Of a stretch of 64,000 nucleotides of DNA, positions 41,273 through 50,262 are shown piece after piece. The translations under genes were made by a program, and so were the position numbers. The stretch's first letter is position 1. Every line of letters starts with the position of its first letter. Source of the stretch: Vreelandella rituensis (GTDB lineage Bacteria; Pseudomonadota; Gammaproteobacteria; Pseudomonadales; Halomonadaceae); assembly GCF_003336665.1 (NCBI RefSeq), contig NZ_QPIJ01000001.1, forward strand, positions 62,001 through 126,000, given 5' to 3'. The notes under the pieces are model-generated. The model saw only the letters and a program-made list of their open reading frames with translations. It was not told the DNA's origin and ran no database searches.

Positions 41273-43444
41273 TTAGCTCATACCTGGCTGTGGACCGCTG
41301 GCGCGTATAGTTGGCTGACCGGCGTTCGCTGGCGCGGTACCGGCCTGGTGATTCGTCGTCACATCGGGACTGTCCGACTCGGGCGCATCCAGCACCTCAA
41401 GCATCTGCTGGGCAACATCGAAGTGTTCCAGCGCCAGCTTGGAGTTGCGCAGGATACCGCCGTCACTGGCACCCGATTGGAGGTTGGCCTTGCTGGAGAG
41501 GTCCCCCAGACCGCGCTGGCGCATGTCCATCTCGGCCAGGGCGAAGCCGTCCTGGGTGGCGCACAGGGCCTCAAGGCGTTCGCGGGCCTTGTCGGTCAGG
41601 TTCTCCCAGTCCACAAAGAGATCGCAGCGGCCGTTGCCGCCCAGGCGGGCCACCCGACCGCGCAGCTGATGGAGTTGGGTCAGGCCCAGACGTTCGGCGT
41701 TGTACACGATGACCTGGCGTAGCAGCGGGAGATTAAGGCCGACTTCAGCGGCGGTGGTGGCGCACAGCACCTGGGCACGCCCAGAGAGCATGTCACCAAG
41801 GGAGACCTTCCGTTCGGCGGGCTTCATCTTGCCGTGCAGGGCGACGACCTTGTTTTCCCCACCGGCGCGCTTCCATTGCTCGAGGCCTTCTTCCAGGGGA
41901 ATGACCCGGGACACGGGTTGGGCCTTTTGGTCTGGTTCGTCCTCAAAATCCAACTCACCGTCAGCGACAGGCGTATTGGCAAGCTTCTTGGCTTCCTTGG
42001 CATCCCGGGCGGCAAAGATCACCAGTACCTGGCTTTGCTCGGCGATGGTGTCGAGCAAGTCCTCGTAGAGGGCTCGCTTGTCATCCGGCTTGCCGGCATC
42101 TCGAATCTGGGTAGTGATGTGCTTTGGGGTGTGCGGCTTGGTCAGGCGAGAGACAGGTACCAGACCGAATTGGATCTTGGCCATGGTGCGGGGCATGCAG
42201 GTGGCCGTGGCTTCGAGCAGGTGACCGCTTCCCGCCACCAGCTGCTGGCGCTGATCGACACTGTATTTCTGTTCTTCGTCTACCACAGTGAGGGTTGGGC
42301 GCCAGCTATCAAAGCGGTGAAGCAAGGCGGTAGTGCCGAGTTTGAGCCGGGCGCCTTCGACGCTATCGGTTTGCTTCTTGCCGGTGACTTTCTCGATCTC
42401 GATGTCCGGCCACCAGTGAGTGATCTCCCGGGTGACCTGATTCACCATGTCGGAACTGGGGAGCATGACGGCCACCTCACCTCCGGCATCGTGCACGGCG
42501 GCTGCCAGTAGGGCGTAGACGGTGGTTTTGCCGGTACCGACATCACCACTTAACACTCGGTGCATGGGGCGACCGCTTGCCATGTCGGCCAGGCTGTCCT
42601 GAACCGCGGCGATCTGCTCTGCCGTGGGGGTGTGGCTCATGGCCTGGATGCGTGACTCCAGGGTCTGGGGGTCATGCGTCACTTGCTGGAAGACACCAGT
42701 CTTGGGACGTTCCCGCTCAGCGGCGCTTATCGCAGCCAGGGCTTCGAGATGGCGAACCAGCATCACTGCTCGGCGGCCTTGTTCGGGCGAGGTGGGCACA
42801 TGCATGCGATAGAGAATGCGAGCGAGGTTGGTACGCTCCATGTGGTCAACACTGTTGACATGGCCCCAGGCCTTGAGCACGTCGGCTGGCGCGTAGGGGG
42901 CTAGGCGATCCACTACATGGTCGACGGCAGCGCGCATGTTGTCTTCATTCAGCAGCGCCAGCACGCGCTCACGCACTTTGTCACTGCCGATCACGCCTGT
43001 CTTTGACGGGTAAACGCCGATGGCCTTGCCGATATGGGCAGGCGGTATTGCGGTGGGGGCAAACAGCATTTGAAAGTCAGGCTTGACGAGAAGGTTGCCC
43101 TGCATGGCAACGAGGCTGTCGATGCGGCGCCAGTCCCCGGGCATCTGGTTAGGGTGACCAAAGGCCATCACCTGGAGTTCGCCGGCATCATCGGCCAGGC
43201 GCAAACTGAGGTGGGTGCGCTTCTTAACCGGGTCATACTCGGCAGGCCGGGTGATATACCCCTGAATGACACGGGGCTGTGCTTCCTCGGCGGGCTCCAC
43301 CTGATGGAGGGCGGTCACGACTTGGCGAAGGTCCAGATAGCGATTCGGCGCCAGCAGCAATGCTTGCCAGGGGGCATCCTTATCAACCCCGAAGGCGGTC
43401 AGTCGACCGATGTCATCCTGTGGCTTGCCAGCAGTCGTGGCCAT
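41273..43444 (-). CDS. RecG-like SF2 helicase
   Basis: 723 residues, GGAGGG ribosome site. The N-terminal 220 residues include an OB-like part (VIQGYITRPAEYDPVKKRTHLSLRL) as in the RecG wedge domain. Helicase core: Walker A SGDVGTGKTTVYALL near residue 303, motif II VVDEEQKYSVDQR near 390 (RecG has DEQHRFGV), motif V ATTAAEVGLNLP, motif VI LHQLRGRVARLG. RecG remodels stalled forks and Holliday junctions; this is a divergent plasmid version that may help repair, replication or transfer. Confidence 0.85.
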   Translation of the reverse strand: MATTAGKPQDDIGRLTAFGVDKDAPWQALLLAPNRYLDLRQVVTALHQVEPAEEAQPRVIQGYITRPAEYDPVKKRTHLSLRLADDAGELQVMAFGHPNQMPGDWRRIDSLVAMQGNLLVKPDFQMLFAPTAIPPAHIGKAIGVYPSKTGVIGSDKVRERVLALLNEDNMRAAVDHVVDRLAPYAPADVLKAWGHVNSVDHMERTNLARILYRMHVPTSPEQGRRAVMLVRHLEALAAISAAERERPKTGVFQQVTHDPQTLESRIQAMSHTPTAEQIAAVQDSLADMASGRPMHRVLSGDVGTGKTTVYALLAAAVHDAGGEVAVMLPSSDMVNQVTREITHWWPDIEIEKVTGKKQTDSVEGARLKLGTTALLHRFDSWRPTLTVVDEEQKYSVDQRQQLVAGSGHLLEATATCMPRTMAKIQFGLVPVSRLTKPHTPKHITTQIRDAGKPDDKRALYEDLLDTIAEQSQVLVIFAARDAKEAKKLANTPVADGELDFEDEPDQKAQPVSRVIPLEEGLEQWKRAGGENKVVALHGKMKPAERKVSLGDMLSGRAQVLCATTAAEVGLNLPLLRQVIVYNAERLGLTQLHQLRGRVARLGGNGRCDLFVDWENLTDKARERLEALCATQDGFALAEMDMRQRGLGDLSSKANLQSGASDGGILRNSKLALEHFDVAQQMLEVLDAPESDSPDVTTNHQAGTAPANAGQPTIRASGPQPGMS

Positions 43445-43476
43445 GGTGAGTCCCTCCGATGAGAAGCAGCCGTGTT

Positions 43477-44274
43477 CTAGTGAATAAGAGCATCATGATA
43501 CAAGTGCCGGGGAAATGCCCTCATATTGCCACTTCGACGGGAATGCCCCTGACTGGCGCTGTCCGCCTGAAGGGGATGCTCCAGGGGGCTGGGGTTCCGC
43601 ACTGTCTGGGGATTGGTCACCTCCAGGGATTTGCTCTCGACACTGGGCTTGGCCTTTGGCTTTGCTTTTGGCGTCTGCACGAAGAGGCGATCAGAGGTGG
43701 GATCGTCAACGCCATTGGGATTGGCTTCGTAGATATCGGCCCACATGGCTTTGTACCTGGCGCAGCAGCGATCGACCTCAAACTCATTCTTGCCATCAAT
43801 GGGGATCAGCCATTCACTGTGGTAGCCAAGCTTGGCTGCAATGCCGCGGCGAAGCTCATCACAGGCCACTTCAGGCTTATTCATCAGCCCGCGAAGTTCG
43901 TTGAGCATGCTGACGAAGTAGTCGGCGCGGCGTGACCGCCAGAAGTTGGCCTCTATGTGCTGCGATGACTTGCGTGAGAGCTCCAGAAAGGAGTGGTAGA
44001 GAAGGGCGTGAATCAGGGCGTGGCAGCCATATAGCTCTGGATTGAAAGGGTGATTGCCCATGTCCTCGGCATCGAGCAACAGCAACTCAAGTGCCACCTC
44101 GGAGTGTCCGCAGGTGTTGGGCAGCAGGCGCAGATAGCTCCTATTGCCCTTGCTGGCCTGACCAATCGGCCGATCGCGCTTGTCTTCCTGACTACTGCCT
44201 GATGCGCTATCGCTCTCCATGTCGTTGTCGAATTCGTCGTGCATGTCGTGTTGCGCTATGAAATCGGTGAGCAT
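43477..44274 (-). CDS. Unknown 265-aa protein, possible transfer gene
   Basis: 265 residues from ATG 44274, immediately after the stop of the DsbG-like gene (AAGGAAG upstream). Acidic, Ser-rich N-terminal 45 residues and a basic, disordered C-terminus frame a helical core with LIHALLYHSFLELSRKSSQHIEANFW. No motif. The operon with 44277 and 45161 suggests a conjugation role. Confidence 0.72.
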   Translation of the reverse strand: MLTDFIAQHDMHDEFDNDMESDSASGSSQEDKRDRPIGQASKGNRSYLRLLPNTCGHSEVALELLLLDAEDMGNHPFNPELYGCHALIHALLYHSFLELSRKSSQHIEANFWRSRRADYFVSMLNELRGLMNKPEVACDELRRGIAAKLGYHSEWLIPIDGKNEFEVDRCCARYKAMWADIYEANPNGVDDPTSDRLFVQTPKAKPKAKPSVESKSLEVTNPQTVRNPSPLEHPLQADSASQGHSRRSGNMRAFPRHLYHDALIH

Positions 44275-44276
44275 CT

Positions 44277-45164
44277 TCAATCTTCCTTGGGGGCAGTGAG
44301 TGACTCTGGGGATTGGCCCAGATGCGTTTCGAGAAATTCCTTAAACGGGATAACGTCGACGCCTTTACCTTCCATGCCGGCTGGCGCAATTACCGTGGGC
44401 TCCTGGGGCAGACGAAGGCGGTGATGGATATTGCCGTTGGTGGCCAGGGCATGAATGGCGACTGGGCTGGGCGTGTTGTTCCCCTGAACCGTTTCCGGAA
44501 CAGAGCGGGTGCCGTTCAGGTAGTCGTGCAGCCGGTCCTCGGTATCTTGGGGGGATGCGCCAACGTCATGCCGAGCCGTAAAGATGTCGATGACCGCATC
44601 GAACCCCAGGTGATGGGCATAGGCGGTGGGAATGACACGGATTTCCGGGAGGGAGTCACTTTTACCGGCGGCGATCTCCCATAGGGCGCGAGACTCATCC
44701 GCCAGGGGGTCGATGAAGAGATAGACCTCGCTGGCGCTGCTCTCTGCTGAGGGGGATAGCCCCGGCAGCCATTGGGTGATGATCGCCAAGTCCATAAAGC
44801 GGATGTCTTCACGAGCCGACGCTCCCAGCAGTTGCGTGGATAGCGGATTGCCCTGAGCGTCAAAAAGTTCGCCGAGCACATGCCCTCGAGATCCTTTGTG
44901 CGTTACGGCGAGCATGGAAGTGGATTCGGGAGACTGGGGATTGCTCACTTGCCAGGCCTGAAACCCGTCGAGGCGGGCATCGAGGGGCTTGATGGAAAGG
45001 CCGCTTTGGACCAGGGTTTTCAGTGAGTTGGTCGGCTCAACGCTATTCGTGTCACCGGTATGCAGGCCTGTGTCGGCGACGGTGCTAACCGCGAGGAAGG
45101 TCAGAAGCGCACCTGCGGCACAGCCTGCCAGGGCGGATAGCGTTAATTGGGATAGATGCTTCAT
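44277..45164 (-). CDS. Exported DsbG/TrbB-like protein lacking catalytic cysteines
   Basis: 295 residues. One N-terminal membrane helix or signal anchor (LTLSALAGCAAGALLTFLAV), then a domain laid out like DsbC/DsbG: HVLGELFDAQGNPLSTQLLG, a linker helix, then SEVYLFIDPLADESRALWEIAAG. In active family members the FxDP is followed by CxxC; here ADES stands in that place, so the thioredoxin fold cannot do disulfide chemistry. Type IVB-like plasmids encode such proteins near their transfer genes. Probably a periplasmic chaperone or structural relic. Overlaps the preceding gene by ATGA. Confidence 0.62.
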   Translation of the reverse strand: MKHLSQLTLSALAGCAAGALLTFLAVSTVADTGLHTGDTNSVEPTNSLKTLVQSGLSIKPLDARLDGFQAWQVSNPQSPESTSMLAVTHKGSRGHVLGELFDAQGNPLSTQLLGASAREDIRFMDLAIITQWLPGLSPSAESSASEVYLFIDPLADESRALWEIAAGKSDSLPEIRVIPTAYAHHLGFDAVIDIFTARHDVGASPQDTEDRLHDYLNGTRSVPETVQGNNTPSPVAIHALATNGNIHHRLRLPQEPTVIAPAGMEGKGVDVIPFKEFLETHLGQSPESLTAPKED

Positions 45165-45859
45165 GCGACCCCCTTGCCGGGATCAGGAATGTCGTACAAG
45201 GCTCGTAAGGTCGGAAAGTCGCCGCGAGACACGATGGCGTCCGTCGAGTCCTGAGGGAGGTCACTGCTTCCTGAGGGTGGTGCGTCGAGCGTGGCGGGAT
45301 AGCGCCGAAATACCTGGAAAGGGGATACCCTGCCGTCGTGATAGACCTGGGCACGAACGATCAGGTGGCGCAACAGAGGGGGTGACAGAATAAGAGTGGC
45401 AGCCGTCAGGTTCACCCAGTAGATGGGGTTTGACCAGCTGAAGATGCTCATCGCCAGTGGCACCGACATTAGGCCCATGTACAGGTAGAGCGACTGACGG
45501 AGTACCTTTTGGGCTTTTGCATAGACGGCTTGGCGTTCTTGCTGGGGCACGCTGAGAGACCATGCTCCGCCTCCCTGCTTGCTTTCGTATTTCATGATCA
45601 GCGGCATCGCCTGCTTGTACTCAACCCAGGCAAGCTTCCGCTTTTCAGGGTTCATGGATTGCCAGCGATCCTGAATCATGGCAACGAAGTCGCCATCCGA
45701 CCCCGGCAGTAACGGCGGCTCCGATTCGCGCTTGTGGGGCATGATGCGGTTTACGAGGCGAAAGCTGCTCGATAGACCCGTGCCAATATCCTTGTAGACA
45801 CGAGCACGCCCAGACACCGGGAGCGCCAGCTTGCGCCCTGTCCACCGTATAAAACCCAT
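45161..45859 (-). CDS. Membrane protein, probable transfer gene
   Basis: 232 residues from ATG 45859 (GAGGTGGG upstream). Two hydrophobic helices in the middle (YLYMGLMSVPLAMSIFSW and IYWVNLTAATLILSPPLL) with a basic N-terminal cytoplasmic part. Layout recalls TraX-like inner-membrane proteins of IncI transfer regions, with low certainty. Its stop overlaps the start of the DsbG-like gene, so both are coupled. Confidence 0.7.
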   Translation of the reverse strand: MGFIRWTGRKLALPVSGRARVYKDIGTGLSSSFRLVNRIMPHKRESEPPLLPGSDGDFVAMIQDRWQSMNPEKRKLAWVEYKQAMPLIMKYESKQGGGAWSLSVPQQERQAVYAKAQKVLRQSLYLYMGLMSVPLAMSIFSWSNPIYWVNLTAATLILSPPLLRHLIVRAQVYHDGRVSPFQVFRRYPATLDAPPSGSSDLPQDSTDAIVSRGDFPTLRALYDIPDPGKGVA

Positions 45860-45902
45860 GATCCCACCTCTTGAGTATGCTTGAAGCTTCAAATTCGATG
45901 TT

Positions 45903-45937
45903 CTCACTACAGCACTATAATAATCTAGTGTTGTGAG
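45903..45937. promoter_or_regulatory. Imperfect dyad between divergent transfer-side genes
   Basis: CTCACTACAGCACTA and TAGTGTTGTGAG face each other across 8 AT-rich bases in the 160-bp gap between the divergent genes starting at 45859 and 46020. Probably an operator acting on one or both promoters. Confidence 0.5.
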
Positions 45938-46019
45938 CAATTAAACCGAAGTTTGTCGGGTAAACTGTTACTTACCCCTCTCCAATAGGGGTCAAATCCG
46001 AGGCTTGAGTGAGGTTGAG

Positions 46020-46751
46020 ATGAATAAATCAACGCTATCCAGATGGGGTGGAAGGGCGGCCATCGTGGGGGTGACCGTGCTGGGGCTACTCCCAATTCAG
46101 GGAATGGCCAATGAACGGTTGATTGACCAGATGAGTCGTAATCAGCAGGTGAATCGCAGTGACATCGAGGCGTTCGCTCGCACCGTGGAGACGGGCACCC
46201 ACAACCTGAGCCCCATGGATGCGGTTGTCGCGGGACAGCTGTTGATTCGCTACGGCTATTCCGATCAGGGGCAGCTGTTGATTGAGAGCGGGTCTGAGCT
46301 CCTAGATCCGCGCTACGAGGGCGCTAAAACCCGCGTGTTTGACCGCGATTCTCGCGCTTACACCATGCAGGATCCGCCGGGCGGTATGCGGTTCCAAAAC
46401 ATCGTGAAAAGCTGTTTCTACCGTTCGGGCGAACCGCGAAAGACTGGCGAGCCTAATGCGGCCAATACCCAGCAGATGCGCCTGCCCAGAAAGATCACCG
46501 CCCACCGTTTTGTCCCGGCCAGGCGCCAGGATGAAACGGACCGGAAAGATGAATATATCTTTGAAGTTGTCGGATCACCGTTTCATGCGGGGGCGCATAC
46601 CGAGAAAAGCTATCAGGCCTACTTCTACGGCAGCAAAGTGGATTACGTGCCAGTTTATGGTCCAGACGGTGCTCAAATATCAGAAAAGCGGGTTGTGCGC
46701 CCACCGAGCTGGTATAGCTTCGCTTGCAACCCTCGATCCATTCGGTATTGA
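46020..46751 (+). CDS. Exported 243-aa protein of unknown function
   Basis: 243 residues from ATG 46020 (GAGGTTGAG upstream). An N-terminal signal peptide (STLSRWGGRAAIVGVTVLGLLPIQGMA) is followed by a helical region (SPMDAVVAGQLLIRYGYSDQGQLLIESG) and a beta-rich C-terminus with two cysteines. Probably periplasmic and possibly part of the transfer machinery. Ends at a strong terminator. Confidence 0.75.
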   Translation: MNKSTLSRWGGRAAIVGVTVLGLLPIQGMANERLIDQMSRNQQVNRSDIEAFARTVETGTHNLSPMDAVVAGQLLIRYGYSDQGQLLIESGSELLDPRYEGAKTRVFDRDSRAYTMQDPPGGMRFQNIVKSCFYRSGEPRKTGEPNAANTQQMRLPRKITAHRFVPARRQDETDRKDEYIFEVVGSPFHAGAHTEKSYQAYFYGSKVDYVPVYGPDGAQISEKRVVRPPSWYSFACNPRSIRY

Positions 46752-46769
46752 TACCTGCTTAAAGGACTA

Positions 46770-46793
46770 AGGCGTACAAGGTACGCCTTTTTT
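46770..46793 (+). terminator. Intrinsic terminator
   Basis: AGGCGTAC / GTACGCCT hairpin with a 3-base loop and TTTTTT tail, between the convergent 243-aa gene and relaxase gene. Confidence 0.9.
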
Positions 46794-46798
46794 AATGA

Positions 46799-47962
46799 CT
46801 ATTGCTCGGGAGTGGGTGGCTTTGGGGTCCTTCTTAGCTTCCCCAGTGTATCAAGAGGGCTTTCCGGGCGAGTATCACCACGACTGGAGTTTCGCACCAA
46901 GGAGTCTTTCGGTTGATTGGTTGCTGAATTATTAACGTAACTATCGAGTCGATCTTGGCGTGGCTGTGTGACTGTCGGATCAGGAGCATCGTCTTTTTTA
47001 CGCTGGTCAGGCTTGCCTTCACCCTTGCGGGCATCTTCTTTCATTTCCCTGGCCAGCTTATCAATAACGGCCTGATCTTGAATTGCACGCGCCAGCATCA
47101 TGTCGATAATCTCATCTTGGGACATTCGCGCTATAAGGGATTTTCTCTCCAGTGCAGTGCCAATCATCCGGCGAATGATTCCTTGCACTAAAGGGTCTTG
47201 CTCGACAGAAGGGGAGGTCTCTTTATCTGCAGTGGCGGGCTGCTTTTTCTTGAATGGAATGCCCATTGCTTTATTGGTTTCACCAAGGCCAGGTTCTCCA
47301 GGAGGAAGTCTGTTTTTAGCGGCTATTGCTCTTGAATGCTGGCGAGGGATTCTCTCTGTCGGTGGTTTTTCGAGTTCATCCACGTACTTGTGCCCGACTT
47401 CTCGGAAGTACGTCTTTCGCAAGGCATCTTTGTCGGGTAACGGTGGATTGGCAACGGCACCAACATTCCACTCTTTGCGTGAGAGCATGTCATCGCCCGG
47501 GGTAAACCAGAAGTGCAAGTGCGGGTACTTTTCATCAAAATGCTGGATGCAATAATCCAGCGCCATTTGCTTTTCTGCAAGATAGTTCTCCACCCAGGCG
47601 ATCGACTCTTGAGTGAATGTATCTATCAACTTGCGGGAGGTATCCCCAGCAAGCGTGGGAAGGCTAATAATGATGGTGCCTAACGCAATGGCGTCGGAGC
47701 GAACCCCCCGATGAACCTTTCTTCCCTTGAAGTTCATCACCGAGACCGAGGCGCCCATCGTGTTCTCGATCCACTTCTGATACTCGAGTATCGATTTCCA
47801 CCGCTGGCGCACGGGAATCACCTTGATATCGGCCTCTCCCTCGATGTGCCGGGAATGGGAAGGGGCACGACGCCCTTCCGCCGTAACGGAGCCGAGCGTG
47901 CCTTTCTTGCGTCCATCTCCACGGGGGTAACCCTGGATGCGGATGAACTGGTAGGTCGGCAT
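46799..47962 (-). CDS. MobV/Pre-like relaxase
   Basis: 387 residues from ATG 47962 (CAGGAGG upstream). Residues about 135-150 hold IQHFDEKYPHLHFWFTP, the HxDExxPHxH metal-binding motif of MobV/Pre relaxases; HSRHIEGEADIKVIP near residue 36 corresponds to the family's first motif. The conserved Tyr or other nucleophile cannot be assigned by eye. The C-terminal third is Lys/Glu-rich and disordered. It would nick at an oriT, most likely the repeat zone immediately upstream (48029-48190). Pairing with a DotL-type coupling protein is uncommon for MobV. Confidence 0.78.
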   Translation of the reverse strand: MPTYQFIRIQGYPRGDGRKKGTLGSVTAEGRRAPSHSRHIEGEADIKVIPVRQRWKSILEYQKWIENTMGASVSVMNFKGRKVHRGVRSDAIALGTIIISLPTLAGDTSRKLIDTFTQESIAWVENYLAEKQMALDYCIQHFDEKYPHLHFWFTPGDDMLSRKEWNVGAVANPPLPDKDALRKTYFREVGHKYVDELEKPPTERIPRQHSRAIAAKNRLPPGEPGLGETNKAMGIPFKKKQPATADKETSPSVEQDPLVQGIIRRMIGTALERKSLIARMSQDEIIDMMLARAIQDQAVIDKLAREMKEDARKGEGKPDQRKKDDAPDPTVTQPRQDRLDSYVNNSATNQPKDSLVRNSSRGDTRPESPLDTLGKLRRTPKPPTPEQ

Positions 47963-48028
47963 GGTGAATTTCCCTCCTGAGAGATGCCCTTCTGGGGCCA
48001 AGACTACCATAGGTTACGCCACCTTTGG

Positions 48029-48190
48029 GCGGGATAGTTTCGGCTTTGCAGTAAGATAGTTTTGCGTATCTACCCCAAAAGAATGGGAGATAGACGCCAT
48101 ACAGAATGGGGTTATCTCATTTTTTGCCAAAACTATCCCGCTTTTGAGTAGCTTTTTTGTACTGTGCGAGGCAGAATAGTTTGACGATCG
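48029..48190. other. oriT-like zone with repeated GATAGTTT boxes
   Basis: GCGGGATAGTTTCGGC at 48029 and its near-perfect inverted copy at 48126-48141 frame a 100-bp AT-rich region; two further boxes in direct orientation (AAGATAGTTTTGCG at 48053, GAATAGTTTGACG at 48174) follow the same pattern. It lies just upstream of the relaxase gene, where relaxase binding sites and oriT are expected. The nick site is not identifiable by eye. Confidence 0.6.
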
Positions 48191-48429
48191 AGGCGCTGTT
48201 ATCTGGCTAAATGAAGCAGGTCGGCATTGCTGCCCAGGAGATCAGACGAGGGAGGTCAGGTAGCGTTGGGTTCAGCATGCAACATTGAGGTATTTTGCCA
48301 GGTAACGAGGGTTGGCATGGGGCGACGGTGTGGTTTTTAGGCTGGAATTTGCTCGCAAGGTGGTTAGGTGGTGATAAGGATCTTCCCGAACTAGGAATCA
48401 GACCCGATCAATCACTGATCAAGTACCAA

Positions 48430-48616
48430 TCAGACCCCGGTCAGACCCCAATCAGACCCCAATCAGACCCCAATCAGACCCCGGTCAGACCCCAATCAGA
48501 CCCCGGTCAGACCCCGGTCAGACCCCGGTCAGACCCCGGTCAGACCCCGGTCAGACCCCGGTCAGACCCCAATCAGACCCCAATCAGACCCCAATCAGAC
48601 CCCAGTCAGACACCGA
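48430..48616. repeat. Seventeen 11-bp tandem repeats
   Basis: Sixteen exact 9-bp units TCAGACCCC plus a final variant TCAGACACC, each followed by a 2-bp spacer (mostly GG or AA, in blocks), give a strict 11-bp period of about one helical turn. A lone TCAGACCC lies at 48398. No repeat-associated genes of the CRISPR type occur nearby. It precedes the DNA-binding protein/ParA operon, which makes it a probable partition or transfer-control site. Confidence 0.93.
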
Positions 48617-48801
48617 CCAGCCCCCCTTCTAGCTATATCCTTACTTTGATATACCTGTTTTATACCTTAATTTTCAGTAGCTTATATTGTGGTTGGCTTT
48701 AGTTTTTTGTGTTTCGGGCCATTCTTTTTGATCGACAACCACGCTCAATAATAAAATGCTATGCTGTATGTACCGGAAAAAACGAGTGAATAGCATTTAA
48801 C

Positions 48802-49428
48802 ATGGATCGACCTCCACAGCCTGATCTGACAGCTCAATTCTGCAACATCCCGACTAAAAAGGATCGGGAAGGTGGAGTCGTTGTGAGCCCAGAGGTTGCG
48901 AAGCTATACGAACGGCGGGAGCAGGTCTTGGGGCAGCTTGAAAAGTATTCCTTTAAAGAGGTGATTAGCGCCCTGCGTAAAATTGGCATCAGGGTCTCCT
49001 ACGGCACCTTGCATAATTTTGCAAAGGTGAATAAGGGGAAAGACAGGCCTGAAAAATGGTTTGTTAATGAGAAGCTATCTCCTGAGCATAGGCAAAAAGC
49101 TCGCCATGTGACGAGTTTAGCTAAAAGCGACCTCGAGACGCCTATTGAAAAGGGTGACTCTAAAGTTGCGAACTCGGAGCCTCCCAAGCCCCGCAATAAG
49201 ACTGCAATTCTCGACTCCAGCAAAGCAGACAAAAAAATTATATCGTCGGATGCCTGTCATGCCAACCTCCCAACTAAAGGTGAGCTAATCGATGATCGGC
49301 CATTTTTAAAAATGACCAAAGAAGAGAAAATGGCCCATAGACTTAAATTCATTGAAGAGGATGTAAAAAGAGAAGCAGAGCGAGACAGACGGGTAGAAAT
49401 AAGCTTGAACGAAATGGATCGAAAATAG
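48802..49428 (+). CDS. DNA-binding protein, StbA-like position
   Basis: 208 residues; start uncertain, since ATG 48802 lacks a ribosome site while GTG 48883 has GGTGGAG upstream. The N-terminal third contains a helix-turn-helix-like stretch (YSFKEVISALRKIGIRVSYGTLHNFAKVNKG); the C-terminal two thirds are Lys/Ser/Glu-rich and disordered. It stands between the tandem repeats and a ParA gene, as StbA does in R388, and probably binds the repeats. Base composition is clearly more AT-rich than the flanking DNA. Confidence 0.72.
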   Translation: MDRPPQPDLTAQFCNIPTKKDREGGVVVSPEVAKLYERREQVLGQLEKYSFKEVISALRKIGIRVSYGTLHNFAKVNKGKDRPEKWFVNEKLSPEHRQKARHVTSLAKSDLETPIEKGDSKVANSEPPKPRNKTAILDSSKADKKIISSDACHANLPTKGELIDDRPFLKMTKEEKMAHRLKFIEEDVKREAERDRRVEISLNEMDRK

Positions 49429-49440
49429 AGAGGTGATGAA

Positions 49441-50262
49441 ATGCTGTCAATTGTAGTGAATACTAAAGGTGGTGTGGGAAAGTCAGCTTTTTCCATGCAG
49501 GTGGTTGCTCCTTATTTGTTGTCGCGGCTGGGAAGCGCGTCACTTATTGAGGTAGATGACCAGAATCACGATGCTTCTGACTACGACAATACTGAAATTC
49601 TTTGCAGGCAAATAAAGATTGGTGATAATCCGCATCGAGCGGTAGAGCGTTTGAACGAACTTACTATTGATAATAACGTTGTGATCGACGTTGGTGGGAA
49701 TAAAACGGCAGAGGCTTTCCTTCAAGCAGCTGGAAATAATGGGCTTTCCAGATACGTTGACTTCATAGTAATTCCTGTATCGCAGACAGGAAAGGACGTA
49801 GAAAACGCTAAAAAAACACTGGATCTTATTAGAAAGCACTTCCTGGGTTTTGAGGGTAAAATACTTTTAGGTGCTACCCGTCTTAACGATGGTTCGGATA
49901 GGGATGCATTGCAATATTCCATGCCGGACGCAACCGAATTATACGCGTATGAAAAACTTGATGGATTTCTGATTTTACCTGAGAGCGATGCCATACCTAT
50001 GTCACGCATGATGGGCATGTCAGCTTGGGAGATAGCCCAAGGTGCTGAAGGTATTCGTGAAATGTGCTTTGCTCAGATAGATATAGCTCGCAAAGCAGGG
50101 CAGGCGACACACGAAATGCGTGGATGGACGCGCAAATTGCGCTGCACGCAGTCATCGGTGAAGCTCATGCCTCACTTGGAGGATCTGTTCAATACCTTGG
50201 ACGAGGTGCTGACCTGCCCAGCCGCTAGGTCTATTGCGCCCGTGGCTGCTGAGGACGAGTAA
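49441..50262 (+). CDS. ParA/StbB-like partition ATPase
   Basis: 273 residues, GAGGTGATGAA upstream. Deviant Walker A KGGVGKSAF at residues 9-17; VIDVGGNKTAEAFL and FIVIPVSQTGKD follow as in ParA/MinD ATPases. Residues about 215 onward form a helical end. It should use ATP to position plasmid DNA or, as for IncP TraL or R388 StbB, to link the relaxosome to the cell pole. Second gene of a three-gene unit, 12 bases after gene 1. Confidence 0.88.
   Translation: MLSIVVNTKGGVGKSAFSMQVVAPYLLSRLGSASLIEVDDQNHDASDYDNTEILCRQIKIGDNPHRAVERLNELTIDNNVVIDVGGNKTAEAFLQAAGNNGLSRYVDFIVIPVSQTGKDVENAKKTLDLIRKHFLGFEGKILLGATRLNDGSDRDALQYSMPDATELYAYEKLDGFLILPESDAIPMSRMMGMSAWEIAQGAEGIREMCFAQIDIARKAGQATHEMRGWTRKLRCTQSSVKLMPHLEDLFNTLDEVLTCPAARSIAPVAAEDE

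Noticed and set aside
48430-48616. CRISPR array
   Set aside because: Spacers are only 2 bp and not unique, the unit is 9 bp and no cas genes are nearby.
48295-48702. Open frame of 135 codons across the tandem repeats
   Set aside because: The product is a translation of the 11-bp repeats (QTPVRP/SDPGQ), the start has no ribosome site and the array is better explained as a DNA-binding site.
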